Shown here: positions 27,501 to 36,478 of the stretch, one piece after another
How the letters are laid out: every line of letters begins with the position of its first letter
How positions within the stretch are numbered: the stretch's first letter is position 1
Source of the DNA: Ktedonobacter sp. SOSP1-85
GTDB taxonomy: Bacteria > Chloroflexota > Ktedonobacteria > Ktedonobacterales > Ktedonobacteraceae
Reading direction: 5' to 3'
Assembly: GCF_016587415.1 (NCBI RefSeq)
Contig: NZ_BNJI01000001.1
Span: forward strand, 2,953,501-3,017,500
DNA: 64,000 nt
The notes under the pieces: generated by a model
Database searches by the model: none
What the model saw: only the letters and a program-made list of their open reading frames with translations
Told to the model about the DNA's origin: nothing
Program-made: the position numbers and the translations under genes

Positions 27501-29240
27501 ATGAATACAACCAGTATGCCATCACAGGATGAGCAAGAAACCGGGCAACAGGAGCGCTGGGCCACCAGCGATTTCTCTCCCAGCACAGCATACCGCGCCG
27601 CCTTTCTCATTGATGGGCGTATGACAATGCTTGAGATGTGTATCCACTTTCTACGCGCGAAAAATTCTATCTATATCGCCGCCTGGGGCCTGACACCTAA
27701 CCTCCCTATCATACGTGGCAAGCACCACCGCGCTGGTCCTGATGGCTCCCCCGAACAAGAAGAGCTACTTATCTGGCTGCGCAAGAAGGGCCTCTCCGAA
27801 AGCGCCATCACCTTCTGGCAGGAAAGCGAGGCCCTGACCGTCACCAATGTACTCGGCTATGTGGCCAGGCAGGGCGTCGATGTCTGCGTCTTGCTCTGGG
27901 ACTTCTTCTCGGCACCCTTACAGGTTGGTCCCCAGCAAGTAAAAGAAGAGCTTGAGAGCTACGGCATTCGCTGCCTCACCGACAATGGCAACCGCGACCT
28001 GCTCAACCATCCCATTCAATCGTTGCACCAGAAAACGGTGGTCATCGATAATCGCTACGCCTTCGTTGGCGGCATCGACCTGATGACCGAGCGCAATGGA
28101 GACTTTGACCGTTGGGACACCAAGGGCCACATTTACTATAATCTCTTGCGTCAGGGCCTGGACGGGCAGATGCCTCACTCCTGGCATGATGTACATTTCC
28201 GCTTCGAGGGGCCAGCTGTCGGGGATGTCGCCTATAACTTCTACCAACGCTGGAACGCTGTCGTGGATCGCCAGCAGCTTGATGAGGCCTTGCTCCTGCC
28301 AGCCCCCTCGAAGGATGTGTCACCCACCGATAGGCGCAAGCACGAGGCCATTCCCATTCAGGTGACACGTACGATCCCCACCCAAACCTATGACTTTGCT
28401 CCCGATGGTATCGCCAGTATTTTCGAGGCCTATCTCCACGCCATTGGGCAGGCTCAACGCTTCATCTATCTGGAAAACCAGTACTTATGGCGGCGAACCT
28501 TTCTCGGCCTGGATAACCCAACCTTTGGCCCGCCACACGAGGACATGGAACGGCTCTTGCAGGCCCTGGCGAACGCCCTGGAACGTGGTGTCCATATCGT
28601 GCTCGTCCTGCCAGACCACCCAAATGTGGGACGCCACTTTACCGATGACGGCCTGAGCTATTTACAAGAGCTGGCCCCTGGCGCCATTGGCGCGGGCCGA
28701 CTCCAGGTCTATACCCTGGGCACAGATCACCAGGAGGAGGAAGAGACGGGGCGCTACTATCGTCCGATCTATGTCCATGCCAAGGTCGCCATTATCGATG
28801 ACTACTGGGCGACCGTTGGCTCGGCCAATCTCAATGACCGGGGCATGCGTAATGATGCCGAACTCAATATCGCCATGCAACATGAGACCATCGCGCATGC
28901 CCTACGCGTACTCCTGATGGCCGAACACCTGGGTGTGGTTGACGAAGATATGCTTTTTGCTATGATTGAAATTATGGGACGCCTCGAACCCAGTGATGAG
29001 ATGCACAGGGTCAGCGGCGAACTGGGGGCGCTCTGGGCCAGCCTACAAGCCCTGCTCACCGATCCCTACGCCGCTATGGCGGCATTCGCCAAGCAGGCTC
29101 GAACAAATCTGGAAGCTATCAGAAATGGCCATGCACTGACTGGGCATTTAGTCCCATATATCCGCCAGAACCTGGCTGACGATTATGAGCTGGCAGTTGA
29201 CGCGACCAAAGGCTGGCTCTATCAGTTCTCCAAACCCTGA
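27501..29240 (+). CDS. Phospholipase D-like protein
   Basis: 579 residues with two HKD half-sites: HQKTVVIDNRYAFVGGID (about 180) and HAKVAIIDDYWATVGSAN (about 422), each with the H-x-K-x4-D core. The size and spacing resemble PLD/cardiolipin-synthase-like enzymes, but there is no N-terminal membrane segment, so a soluble phospholipase D or transphosphatidylase is the better guess. A small membrane protein gene follows at 29363 in the same direction. Confidence 0.85.
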   Translation: MNTTSMPSQDEQETGQQERWATSDFSPSTAYRAAFLIDGRMTMLEMCIHFLRAKNSIYIAAWGLTPNLPIIRGKHHRAGPDGSPEQEELLIWLRKKGLSESAITFWQESEALTVTNVLGYVARQGVDVCVLLWDFFSAPLQVGPQQVKEELESYGIRCLTDNGNRDLLNHPIQSLHQKTVVIDNRYAFVGGIDLMTERNGDFDRWDTKGHIYYNLLRQGLDGQMPHSWHDVHFRFEGPAVGDVAYNFYQRWNAVVDRQQLDEALLLPAPSKDVSPTDRRKHEAIPIQVTRTIPTQTYDFAPDGIASIFEAYLHAIGQAQRFIYLENQYLWRRTFLGLDNPTFGPPHEDMERLLQALANALERGVHIVLVLPDHPNVGRHFTDDGLSYLQELAPGAIGAGRLQVYTLGTDHQEEEETGRYYRPIYVHAKVAIIDDYWATVGSANLNDRGMRNDAELNIAMQHETIAHALRVLLMAEHLGVVDEDMLFAMIEIMGRLEPSDEMHRVSGELGALWASLQALLTDPYAAMAAFAKQARTNLEAIRNGHALTGHLVPYIRQNLADDYELAVDATKGWLYQFSKP

Positions 29241-29362
29241 TCTCTTACCCTCTTGAACAAGGAGCCATGAATGAGAGATAATCAGGGCCGACATTATACT
29301 ATAGATCATTTATGGGTCATCAAAAGCAAACATCGAGGCTTAACTGAAGGAGTTACATCGCC

Positions 29363-29842
29363 ATGGCGAAAGAGAACAAAGCCCCAAAGCAGGAGAGCGT
29401 GTCCGCCCAACCCGCGACCACGCCCACCTCACCAACCGCTACCAGCGGCAAGAAATCCAGGAAGACGACCAGGAGCGCGCAGATCGGCGGAACCGCTGTA
29501 CAGGGAGCCAAATCAACACAGCCACGCCAGCCAATCGACAACAAGGCTTCCAAACAACAACAGGAATATGAGAGCTATAACCGCACCATGCGCCGACGTA
29601 TGGAGCAGATGGGTACAGGCCCTGAGAGCGAAGATGACCGCCTGAAAAAGATGCGCCAGAAGCGCCAGGATCGTGTCGACCGTCGCAAAGAGCGCCTGGA
29701 AGCCGAGCGCGCCAGGTTGAAATCCGCCGCGCCCATTGGCGGCGTCAAGCTCGGGCGCCAGACCCTCTTCTTCGTGCTGGGCACGCTGGCCATAGTGGTG
29801 CTGATCATCGTGATCTTCATCATCATCCGCCACCCCTTCTAG
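29363..29842 (+). CDS. Basic coiled-coil protein with C-terminal anchor
   Basis: 159 residues: a low-complexity Lys/Ala/Ser/Thr/Gln-rich N-terminus (1-70), a highly charged Arg/Glu/Lys helix likely to be coiled coil (about 75-125), and one C-terminal membrane helix (about 133-156, LFFVLGTLAIVVLIIVIFII). Looks like a tail-anchored cytosolic protein. No family recognised. GAAGGAG upstream supports the start. Confidence 0.65.
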   Translation: MAKENKAPKQESVSAQPATTPTSPTATSGKKSRKTTRSAQIGGTAVQGAKSTQPRQPIDNKASKQQQEYESYNRTMRRRMEQMGTGPESEDDRLKKMRQKRQDRVDRRKERLEAERARLKSAAPIGGVKLGRQTLFFVLGTLAIVVLIIVIFIIIRHPF

Positions 29843-29849
29843 CTACTAC

Positions 29850-29930
29850 TCTTGTAAAAGAAATAGAGAACGCATTGTGAACAGAGCCGAAGGCTCTGTT
29901 CACAATGCGTTCTCTATTTCTTTTACAAGA
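29850..29930. terminator. 39-bp perfect hairpin between convergent genes
   Basis: Arms 29850-29888 and 29892-29930, 39 bp without a mismatch and a GAA loop, the longest in the window. It starts eight bases after one stop codon and contains the stop codon of the convergent gene (29923). Confidence 0.75.
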
Positions 29931-30216
29931 CTTTTGCTTCGTAGTGGCTGACCAGGCTTGAGCGCTCACCCTGGCCGCTACCTGTGCTCCCGCCACCATG
30001 ATGCTCTTTGAACATCGGATGATTGGTATATTCCTCCATCGCCTCTTTCGATTCCCAGCGGGAAACGGCGAGCACGGTGTTATCTTCGCCTTTCCACAGC
30101 TCCATACCCAGATACCCCTTAAAGTGCTTCATTCTGGGCGCCTCACGCTCAAAAGCCTCCATCATGGCCTGCATACGCTCGGCGGGAACGGCAATCTTAT
30201 TGACAGCTACAAACAT
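29923..30216 (-). CDS. Antibiotic biosynthesis monooxygenase-domain protein
   Basis: 97-residue ABM-fold protein resembling HmoB/IsdG-type heme-degrading monooxygenases: FVAVNKIAVP strand, then KGYLGMELWKG and SRWESKEAMEEYTNHPMF, with a Gly-rich tail. The usual IsdG catalytic Asn-Trp-His set is only partly evident (N6, W57-like, H70-like positions), so heme degradation is a guess. Stand-alone gene. Confidence 0.75.
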   Translation of the reverse strand: MFVAVNKIAVPAERMQAMMEAFEREAPRMKHFKGYLGMELWKGEDNTVLAVSRWESKEAMEEYTNHPMFKEHHGGGSTGSGQGERSSLVSHYEAKVL

Positions 30217-30308
30217 TGTCTATCACTCCTATTTCATGGTAATTGTGCTATTTTCTACTGTTATTATAGTCTCTCAAGAGAGGTTTTTTCACGCTCATGC
30301 ATACCTTC

Positions 30309-30392
30309 GCGCCTGCGGCGCTCAGGGTAAGGGTGTATGCGTGCAGAAAATGGAGCTTAGCTCCATTTTCTGCACGCATACACCCTTACCCT
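30309..30392. repeat. GCGCCTGCGGCGC core plus 33-bp perfect hairpin
   Basis: Core at 30309-30321, then arms 30324-30356 and 30360-30392 (33 bp perfect, TTA loop). Lies between divergent genes (start 30216 and start 30497), so it cannot be a terminator for either. Confidence 0.75.
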
Positions 30393-30496
30393 AAAGGCTC
30401 GCTGCGCGAGCCAGGGCAAGCATCCTCAACGCAATAAAGCTGCTAAAGTGATATAGTAGAATAGAAATCTTATACTATGGAATAGGGACATTCGCA

Positions 30497-31279
30497 ATGC
30501 ACTTGACATTACTTGACATCATCGTTCTGTTTGTCTCCGCTGTTATAGGTGGTACACTCAATTCGGTCGCGGGCGGCGGCAGTTTCTTCTGTTTTCCCGC
30601 GCTGCTCTTTACTGGTCTTCCTCCCATTCAGGCTAACGCGACAAACACGCTTGCGCTCTGGCCAGGCTCTATTGCCAGTACCAGTGCCTATTGGCAGGAG
30701 ATTCGGCGCCAACGGCCCGCAGTCCTGATTATCCTGCTCATCAGTAGCCTGGTTGGTGGCATTATTGGCGCGCTGGTACTACTCGGGACACCTCAGAATA
30801 CCTTTGTGCAACTGCTTCCCTTTCTCCTCCTGCTGGCAACAGTGCTCTTCGCCGCCAGCCCCTACTTTACCGCACGCCTGCGGGCTCGCATGGTAGGGAG
30901 CTCCGCCATCAGTATCCCCACTCTCATAGGAATCGCCATCGCTCAGTTCGTTATCGCCATCTATGGTGGCTTCTTTGGCGGTGGCATCGGCATTCTGATG
31001 CTGGCAACGCTGGCCCTGATGGGCATGGACAATATCCACGAGATGAACGGCGTCAAGACACTGCTGACAGTTGTCATCAACGGGGCTGCGGCCTTCCTCT
31101 TTATTTTCAAGGGAGCCGTGCTCTGGCCACAGGCACTTTTGATGATTGTGGGCACCATCCTGGGCGGCTACGGAGGCGCGTACTATGCGCGCAAGATCGA
31201 TCCACGCTATGTGCGCATCTTTGTGATTGTGGTTGGCGTTCTCCTCACCATCTACTTCTTTATTCGCACTTATCTATGA
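30497..31279 (+). CDS. TauE/SafE-family sulfite or anion exporter
   Basis: 260 residues, eight predicted membrane helices in two similar halves. Each half starts with the family motif: GGTLNSVAGGGSFFCFPAL (about 18-36) and IAIYGGFFGGGIGILML (about 153-169). These are permeases for sulfite, sulfonates or related organosulfur anions. No sulfur genes are nearby to refine this. Confidence 0.85.
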   Translation: MHLTLLDIIVLFVSAVIGGTLNSVAGGGSFFCFPALLFTGLPPIQANATNTLALWPGSIASTSAYWQEIRRQRPAVLIILLISSLVGGIIGALVLLGTPQNTFVQLLPFLLLLATVLFAASPYFTARLRARMVGSSAISIPTLIGIAIAQFVIAIYGGFFGGGIGILMLATLALMGMDNIHEMNGVKTLLTVVINGAAAFLFIFKGAVLWPQALLMIVGTILGGYGGAYYARKIDPRYVRIFVIVVGVLLTIYFFIRTYL

Positions 31280-31305
31280 GCGCGTGTACAGAGTCTATTG
31301 ATAAG

Positions 31306-31806
31306 CTACAACAAATTATCCTGTATACCCTCTGCCCGCTCCAACAATTCATGGGTAATAACCCGATTCTCTAAAGGTTTAGAGAATACAAGAGAGGTAG
31401 AGGCTGTGCTAAAGCGGGAGAGTTGCTCAATGACTTGCTCCAGGTGAGGCATCGAGGTAACTGCCACTTTAACGACGACACAGTCAGCTCCTGTCACTTT
31501 ATAACATTCCAGAACCTCAGGAATCTCGCTGGCCTGGGCAGCAACACGTGCGCAACTCTCTCCCACAAAACTTCCCAGGCGAATTATAGCGAGGATTGGC
31601 AAACCTAATTTGGTCAGATTGACCTCTGCATGATAACCAGTAATAATGCCCGCTTCCTCCATCTTCCGCACTCGCTCAGCGACCGATGGAAGAGAAAGTC
31701 CAACGCGCTGGCCCAGTTCTTTGTAAGAGAGGCGCGCATTCTGCTGCAATTCATAGAGCAAGCGCCAACCTGTTTCATCCAGTATCTTTTCAAATTCTAA
31801 AGACAT
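31306..31806 (-). CDS. Lrp/AsnC family regulator
   Basis: 166 residues: winged helix-turn-helix (about 10-65, LSYKELGQRVGLSLPSVAERVRK) and a RAM ligand-binding domain containing VTGADCVVVKV. Members bind amino acids and control their uptake or export. It is divergent from an LLM oxidoreductase and a LysE-type exporter, which it probably controls. AGAAGGGG favours ATG at 31806 over the ORF's earlier start at 31878. Confidence 0.88.
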   Translation of the reverse strand: MSLEFEKILDETGWRLLYELQQNARLSYKELGQRVGLSLPSVAERVRKMEEAGIITGYHAEVNLTKLGLPILAIIRLGSFVGESCARVAAQASEIPEVLECYKVTGADCVVVKVAVTSMPHLEQVIEQLSRFSTASTSLVFSKPLENRVITHELLERAEGIQDNLL

Positions 31807-31842
31807 TATGATATTTCCCCTTCTTAAATTAGGCCAAACAAA

Positions 31843-31864
31843 AGAAATAGCTTCCTTTATTTCT
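31843..31864. promoter_or_regulatory. Candidate Lrp operator
   Basis: AGAAATA (31843-31849) and TATTTCT (31858-31864) form a 7-7 inverted repeat with eight-base spacer in the Lrp/LLM intergenic region. A second near-palindrome, CATCAAATTGATG, lies at 31898-31910. Function inferred from position only. Confidence 0.35.
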
Positions 31865-31945
31865 GTATTCTCGCACAAGAGAAGTATATACTAGGCGCAT
31901 CAAATTGATGTATCCATCCACTACTAGCGAGAAGGCAAAGGGCTT

Positions 31946-32812
31946 ATGCATAAATCAAGACCACTAAGCTTCGGTATTAAAACGGCACAACGACATGCAA
32001 CGCATGATGCATTACTGGACGTTTGGCAAGCGGCAGATAACATTTCCATTTTTGAGCATGCCTGGATCAATGATCATTTCATGGGCCTGGGCAGTACTCC
32101 AACAGGTCCTTATCTGGAGTCATGGACTCTACTTGCAGCACTTGCAGCTCAGACGCGGCGTTTACGGATTGGAGTCATGGTCACTGATAACACCTATCGT
32201 CATCCCGCACTTCTGGCGAAGATGGCCGCAACGGTTGATGTCATTTCCCACGGTCGGCTGAATTTCGGTATTGGGACAGGATGGTCAGAGCAGCAACATC
32301 ACGCCTATGGCATTCCCCTTCCCCCACCTGGAGAACGCATTCGCCGTTTAGGCGAGGCATGTGAACTGATCCGGCGACTATGGTCAGAGCCTCTAGTAAC
32401 CTTTGAGGGTCGCTACTACCAGTTGAGCGAGGCGCCTTGCGATCCCAAGCCTCTTCAAAAACCATCTCCCCCCTTTGTCATTGGCGGTGAAGGTGAGCAA
32501 ACCTTGAAAGTTATTGCTCAGCATGCAGACATCTGGGATTGTAGTGTTGAATCTCCTGAGATCTATCAGCAGAAGAGTATTCTACTGGAGAATTATTGTG
32601 TGGCCATTGGTCGCGATCCGGCAAGCATTGAACATTCCAGGCATATCTCTGTTGACCCTTCTGATCTGAAGGCAGCATTTCAGGAGACCCGCTCATTTAT
32701 AGAGGTTGGAGTAACACATATTATCTATCATGTGCCTGTGCCCGATTCTCAAAATCTCCTCCATCGCCTTGCAGAGGAAGTAGCTTTGCCTCTGCAAGCT
32801 GCATATAAGTAG
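31946..32812 (+). CDS. LLM-class F420-dependent oxidoreductase
   Basis: 288 residues of the luciferase-like monooxygenase TIM-barrel family: GLGS and RLRIGVMVTDNTYRHPALLAKMAATVD early, NFGIGTGWSEQQHHAYG at about 106-122, and FVIGGEGEQTLKVIAQHAD toward the end. The set is typical of the F420-using branch rather than FMN luciferases; the substrate is unknown. Its likely partner is the LysE exporter 102 bases downstream. Confidence 0.85.
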   Translation: MHKSRPLSFGIKTAQRHATHDALLDVWQAADNISIFEHAWINDHFMGLGSTPTGPYLESWTLLAALAAQTRRLRIGVMVTDNTYRHPALLAKMAATVDVISHGRLNFGIGTGWSEQQHHAYGIPLPPPGERIRRLGEACELIRRLWSEPLVTFEGRYYQLSEAPCDPKPLQKPSPPFVIGGEGEQTLKVIAQHADIWDCSVESPEIYQQKSILLENYCVAIGRDPASIEHSRHISVDPSDLKAAFQETRSFIEVGVTHIIYHVPVPDSQNLLHRLAEEVALPLQAAYK

Positions 32813-32914
32813 TTATTGCCAGTTTAAAGACCAATTTCTCTCTTCAGAGGTGCCAGTCCAGGTGGCTCATCTCTTCGAGGAGAGAAATGTCTACCTGAAA
32901 ATAGAGGTATTATT

Positions 32915-33538
32915 GTGCTGCTCTTTTTCTCTGCATTTGGACTGGGTCTTGCCCTCTTCGCTACTCCCGGTGCGATAACTGCCCAGCTCTTACGAGGTCT
33001 GGGGCGACGTGGCTTTCTTGGAGCTTTGTCGCTACAACTTGGTGCATTACTTGGGCTGCTCCTATGGGCTGTCGTCGCCTTGATTGGCGCGGCCTTCCTC
33101 GTACAAAACATGGTCGCCCGCATGCTTTTGGGGGCTACTGGTGTGCTGCTCTTGCTACTGCTAATGTGGCAGGCACTCAAAGATGCCTATCAAGGAAGTG
33201 TAGGCGAGAAGAAAGCTGCGAACGGGCAGGGAGATTTTATCCTGGGTATAGCGCTCACTCTAGCCAATCCATTCCCAGTCGTGTTCTGGCTCAGCGTTCT
33301 TCCCACGCTGATAGCAACGAGGCAAATGTCTCTTGATTTTAAAGAGGTTATGGTGTTTTTTGCTGGCTTTCTTGTTAGTGCATTATTATGGTCTGTCCTT
33401 ATGTCAAGCTTGATATCCTATGGGCGGCGTTTCGTCACGCCAGCATTTTTCCGCCTCGTCAATCTCATCTGTGGCCTCGCCCTTGGCTTCTTTGCGCTCA
33501 AATTATTGTGGAGTATGCTCACATTACTGAATGGTTGA
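32915..33538 (+). CDS. LysE/RhtB-family exporter
   Basis: 207 residues with six predicted helices. The GLALFATPGAITAQLL motif near the N-terminus and the LANPFPVVFWLSVLP motif at mid-protein are the family's G-x-P-G and NP signatures. Exports amino acids or analogues; regulation by the divergent Lrp protein is likely. Starts with GTG, seven bases after AGAGG. Confidence 0.85.
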   Translation: MLLFFSAFGLGLALFATPGAITAQLLRGLGRRGFLGALSLQLGALLGLLLWAVVALIGAAFLVQNMVARMLLGATGVLLLLLLMWQALKDAYQGSVGEKKAANGQGDFILGIALTLANPFPVVFWLSVLPTLIATRQMSLDFKEVMVFFAGFLVSALLWSVLMSSLISYGRRFVTPAFFRLVNLICGLALGFFALKLLWSMLTLLNG

Positions 33539-33807
33539 CCCTGGTTGTTAACCGACGCTCTAAGCGGAGGAAGCGTCATTCTTGCAACAAGCGTGGCTGT
33601 TCCATCGTGTTACGCACAGGAAAGATCCAGTGGGATTGAGCGTGACTTTGCATTCTTACATGGCAATGTGTCATGCTATTAGTGCTGACCTTCCGTGTAG
33701 TTGCAATCACGTATTTAAAGAGAAGACCACTGGGAGAAGCCTCTCTCCCCAGATGGAGGAGCGCCTTTCGCCCCTCCCTTGCATGCATGAAATGATAGAT
33801 ACACACT
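33539..33807. other. Non-coding gap with two small hairpins
   Basis: Holds CTGGGAGAAGCCTCTCTCCCCAG-type and GGAGGAGCGCC...CCCCTCC hairpins at about 33730-33778. No ribosome site is visible before the MFS start, and no known riboswitch is recognised. Confidence 0.4.
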
Positions 33808-35322
33808 ATGAAACAGCAACACTCGCTTTCACCAACCGAGCACAATGACTCTGAGTCCGTCACAGCGGTCCCTTCAATCGCCTCTAACCCGGAGGGCGCG
33901 AATAAATGGGCGGTCCTTGCAATTGTAGGGGTAGGGGTCTTTATGGCGACCCTCGACTCTTCGATTGTCAATATCAGCCTGCCCGCCATCGCTCAGTACT
34001 TTCAGGTTCCGCTCAATGGTGCCGTTGAATGGATTATTATCGCCTACCTGGTCGCGACCGCCGCGATTCTATTGACTGCTGGTCGCCTGGCGGACATGCT
34101 GGGACGAAAGATAGTTTGGATCATTGGTCTGATCGTCTTTACTCTTGGCTCGACGATCTGTGGCGCCGCGCCCAACCTGACTACGCTCATCATCGCACGC
34201 GCTTTTCAGGGCCTGGGCGGCGCGCTGATCATGGCCGTCAGTCCCGCCCTGCTGACGAGCGCCTTTCCCGCCAGTGAGCGCGGGCGCGCCCTGGGCTTTA
34301 ACGCCGTGACGGTCTCCCTGGGTGTCAGCGTTGGTCCGACCCTGGGCGGCCTGATTACCTCAACCCTGAGCTGGCGCTGGATCTTTTACGTCAATGTGCC
34401 TATTGGCATCATCGGCATTATCGCGACCCTGCGCATTTTGAAAGAGGCAAATAAGCGCAATCCCGGGCGCTTTGATCCGCTGGGCGCGCTTCTACTCGCC
34501 ATCGGCATGGCCTCGCTAACTGGAAGCCTCTCCTTTGGAGGTGAAATTGGCTGGACCTCGCCCTGGATCCTGGCACTCATAGGCATTGGTGTGCTCGCAC
34601 TCGCGGCCCTCCCTTTCGTCGAGCAGCGCGTCTCAAGCCCGATTATCGATTTCTCGCTCTTCCACAACCGCGTCTTCTTGTCGGCTAATCTTAGCCTGGT
34701 ACTTAACTTCCTGGCCCTGTTCGCGGTCAGTTTTATGCTGCCCTTCTACTTTGAGGAGCTGCGCAAATTTCCAACCGAGCTGGCGGGCGTACTCCTGACA
34801 CCCCTCCCATTGACCATCGCGGTCATCGCGCCCATCAGCGGCTCGCTTGCCGACCGCTTTGGCTCGCGCTGGCTCGCCGCTACTGGTATGACCATTGCCT
34901 GTCTGGGATTGGCGCTCATCAGTCAGCTCAATACCCAGAGTTCAATCTTTGATATCGTCTGGCGCCTGATCGTGGTCGGTATCGGACAGGCCATCTTCCA
35001 GTCACCCAATAATAGCGCTCTGCTGGGGGCGGCTCCCCGCCATCGCCAGGGTCTCGCGTCGGGCTTCCTGGCCACCGGACGCACGATGGGACAGAGCTTT
35101 AGTGTCGCTCTCGCCGGCGCCATCTTCGGCGCGCTGGGTGGCTCCGCAGCAGGTCAACTGCTCGGCACAAGCCATCCGCAGGACGCGCAGTTGACGACCC
35201 TGCAACAGACCTTTGTACACAGCTTCCAGTGGACCTTTATCATCTGCGCCTGTATCGCGGCGCTCGGCATCTTCGCCTCCCTGGTACGAGGCAAAGAAGA
35301 CCGCTCCGCCAAACGCGCGTAG
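33808..35322 (+). CDS. DHA2-family MFS drug efflux pump (EmrB/QacA)
   Basis: 504 residues, 14 predicted helices. N-terminal motif D1-like FMATLDSSIVNISLPAIAQYF and the loop 2-3 motif A GRLADMLGRK are present, with motif C GVSVGPTLGGLI in helix 5. This proton-driven family exports lipophilic drugs. The N-terminal 30 residues are hydrophilic and poorly supported by a ribosome site. A WYL regulator gene starts 31 bases downstream and may control it. Confidence 0.88.
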   Translation: MKQQHSLSPTEHNDSESVTAVPSIASNPEGANKWAVLAIVGVGVFMATLDSSIVNISLPAIAQYFQVPLNGAVEWIIIAYLVATAAILLTAGRLADMLGRKIVWIIGLIVFTLGSTICGAAPNLTTLIIARAFQGLGGALIMAVSPALLTSAFPASERGRALGFNAVTVSLGVSVGPTLGGLITSTLSWRWIFYVNVPIGIIGIIATLRILKEANKRNPGRFDPLGALLLAIGMASLTGSLSFGGEIGWTSPWILALIGIGVLALAALPFVEQRVSSPIIDFSLFHNRVFLSANLSLVLNFLALFAVSFMLPFYFEELRKFPTELAGVLLTPLPLTIAVIAPISGSLADRFGSRWLAATGMTIACLGLALISQLNTQSSIFDIVWRLIVVGIGQAIFQSPNNSALLGAAPRHRQGLASGFLATGRTMGQSFSVALAGAIFGALGGSAAGQLLGTSHPQDAQLTTLQQTFVHSFQWTFIICACIAALGIFASLVRGKEDRSAKRA

Positions 35323-35339
35323 AAAGACGGATGCATATG

Positions 35340-35356
35340 TTATAATTCGCCACATG
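35340..35356 (+). promoter_or_regulatory. TATAAT -10 box directly before the WYL gene
   Basis: TATAAT at about 35341-35346 ends about eight bases before the ATG at 35354, placing the transcript start at or near the start codon. No ribosome-binding site lies between. A good -35 is not evident. Confidence 0.5.
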
Positions 35357-36304
35357 AATAGAACTGACCGCCTCCTGGCCATCGTCTTAGAGTTACAGGG
35401 CAAAGGCCGTCAACGGGCCGAGGATCTCGCCAAGACCTTCGAGACAAGTAAGCGCACGATTTACCGTGATATTCAGGCACTGTGTGAATCCGGTGTGCCT
35501 GTTGTCTCGATTCCGGGCCTGGGCTACTCGTTGATGGAGGGCTATTTCCTGCCTCCACTCAGTTTTTCCACCTCGGAGGCGACGATGCTCCTGCTCGGTA
35601 GCGATCTTATGGCGCAATATTTCGATGCGCAGTATCGCGAGGCCGCGCTCGCCGCCGCGCGCAAGATCAGCAGCGTCCTGCCACAGGAGCTACGTGCGGA
35701 GGTAGGTTATCTACAAGACAATATTATTTTTGTGACATCCAATGCCCACGGCTCCCTGGAGGAGCAGGGTAAGCTGCAGTTGCTGCGCCGCGCTATCCTC
35801 GACCGCCGACGCGTCAGCTTCACCTATCACCAACGCACAAACCCTGAAAGTGGACAGAATGTCGTAACGCCGCGCCAGGCCGATCCCTATCGCCTGGTCT
35901 CACTCTACGGTATCTGGAACCTGATCGCCTACTGCCACCTGCGCCAGGATAGACGCCACTTCCGCCTGGATCGCATGGAAGAGCTACAATTGTGTCCCAA
36001 CACATTTGAACGCCCCGCCGAGCTTGCAAACCCGCCTGCACCTAGTGAGGCCCCACGCTCTATCGTCGTCCGCGTGCTCTTCCCGGCTGAGATCGCACGC
36101 TGGCTGCGTGAGACGCCCAATTACTATATGACCTCCAGCGAGGAGACCGCTGAAGGTCTGCTCGTCACCCTCCACGTGCGCCATGAGCGCGATATCCTGC
36201 AATGGCTATTGAGCTGGGGTCGCCAGGTACGTGTTCTCGAACCGGCATCCTTGCGCCAGCGCCTCGCGGAAGAAGCACGGGCTATGCTCCGCAACGCCGA
36301 GTGA
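35354..36304 (+). CDS. HTH–WYL transcriptional regulator
   Basis: 316 residues: N-terminal winged HTH of the DeoR/HTH_11 type (RAEDLAKTFETSKRTIYRDI, about 20-39), a middle WYL domain (SFTYHQRT..., VSLYGIWNLIAYCHLRQDRRHFRLDRM) and a C-terminal WCX extension. Such proteins sense nucleotides or DNA damage signals, some acting in defence. The start at 35354 gives the standard N-terminus MNRTDRLLAIV; the frame is open upstream inside the MFS gene. Confidence 0.88.
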   Translation: MNRTDRLLAIVLELQGKGRQRAEDLAKTFETSKRTIYRDIQALCESGVPVVSIPGLGYSLMEGYFLPPLSFSTSEATMLLLGSDLMAQYFDAQYREAALAAARKISSVLPQELRAEVGYLQDNIIFVTSNAHGSLEEQGKLQLLRRAILDRRRVSFTYHQRTNPESGQNVVTPRQADPYRLVSLYGIWNLIAYCHLRQDRRHFRLDRMEELQLCPNTFERPAELANPPAPSEAPRSIVVRVLFPAEIARWLRETPNYYMTSSEETAEGLLVTLHVRHERDILQWLLSWGRQVRVLEPASLRQRLAEEARAMLRNAE

Positions 36305-36350
36305 TGTATGGTGGTGATATGGCTGCGCCACATCACCGCCATACATCACT
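36300..36350. terminator. 24-bp hairpin after the WYL gene
   Basis: Arms 36300-36323 and 36327-36350, 24 positions with two wobble-type mismatches, starting within the last codon before the stop at 36302-36304. Confidence 0.6.
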
Positions 36351-36381
36351 CACAAATGATATCTTTTATCCTTACAAAAGA

Positions 36382-36411
36382 TTGACAAAAAGCAATACAA
36401 AACAATATCAT
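36382..36411 (+). promoter_or_regulatory. Promoter of first TPR gene
   Basis: TTGACA (36382-36387), 18-base spacer, TATCAT (36406-36411), in an AT-rich gap 68 bases before the ATG at 36479. Confidence 0.6.
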
Positions 36412-36478
36412 ATATTTATACTCCCTTTCCTATTCTATATCAACACATCTCTCTCTTCATGCCAGGAAGGCCTGCGAT

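Noticed and set aside
33539..33807. Possible riboswitch before the MFS gene
   Set aside because: Two small hairpins only; no known riboswitch core recognised.
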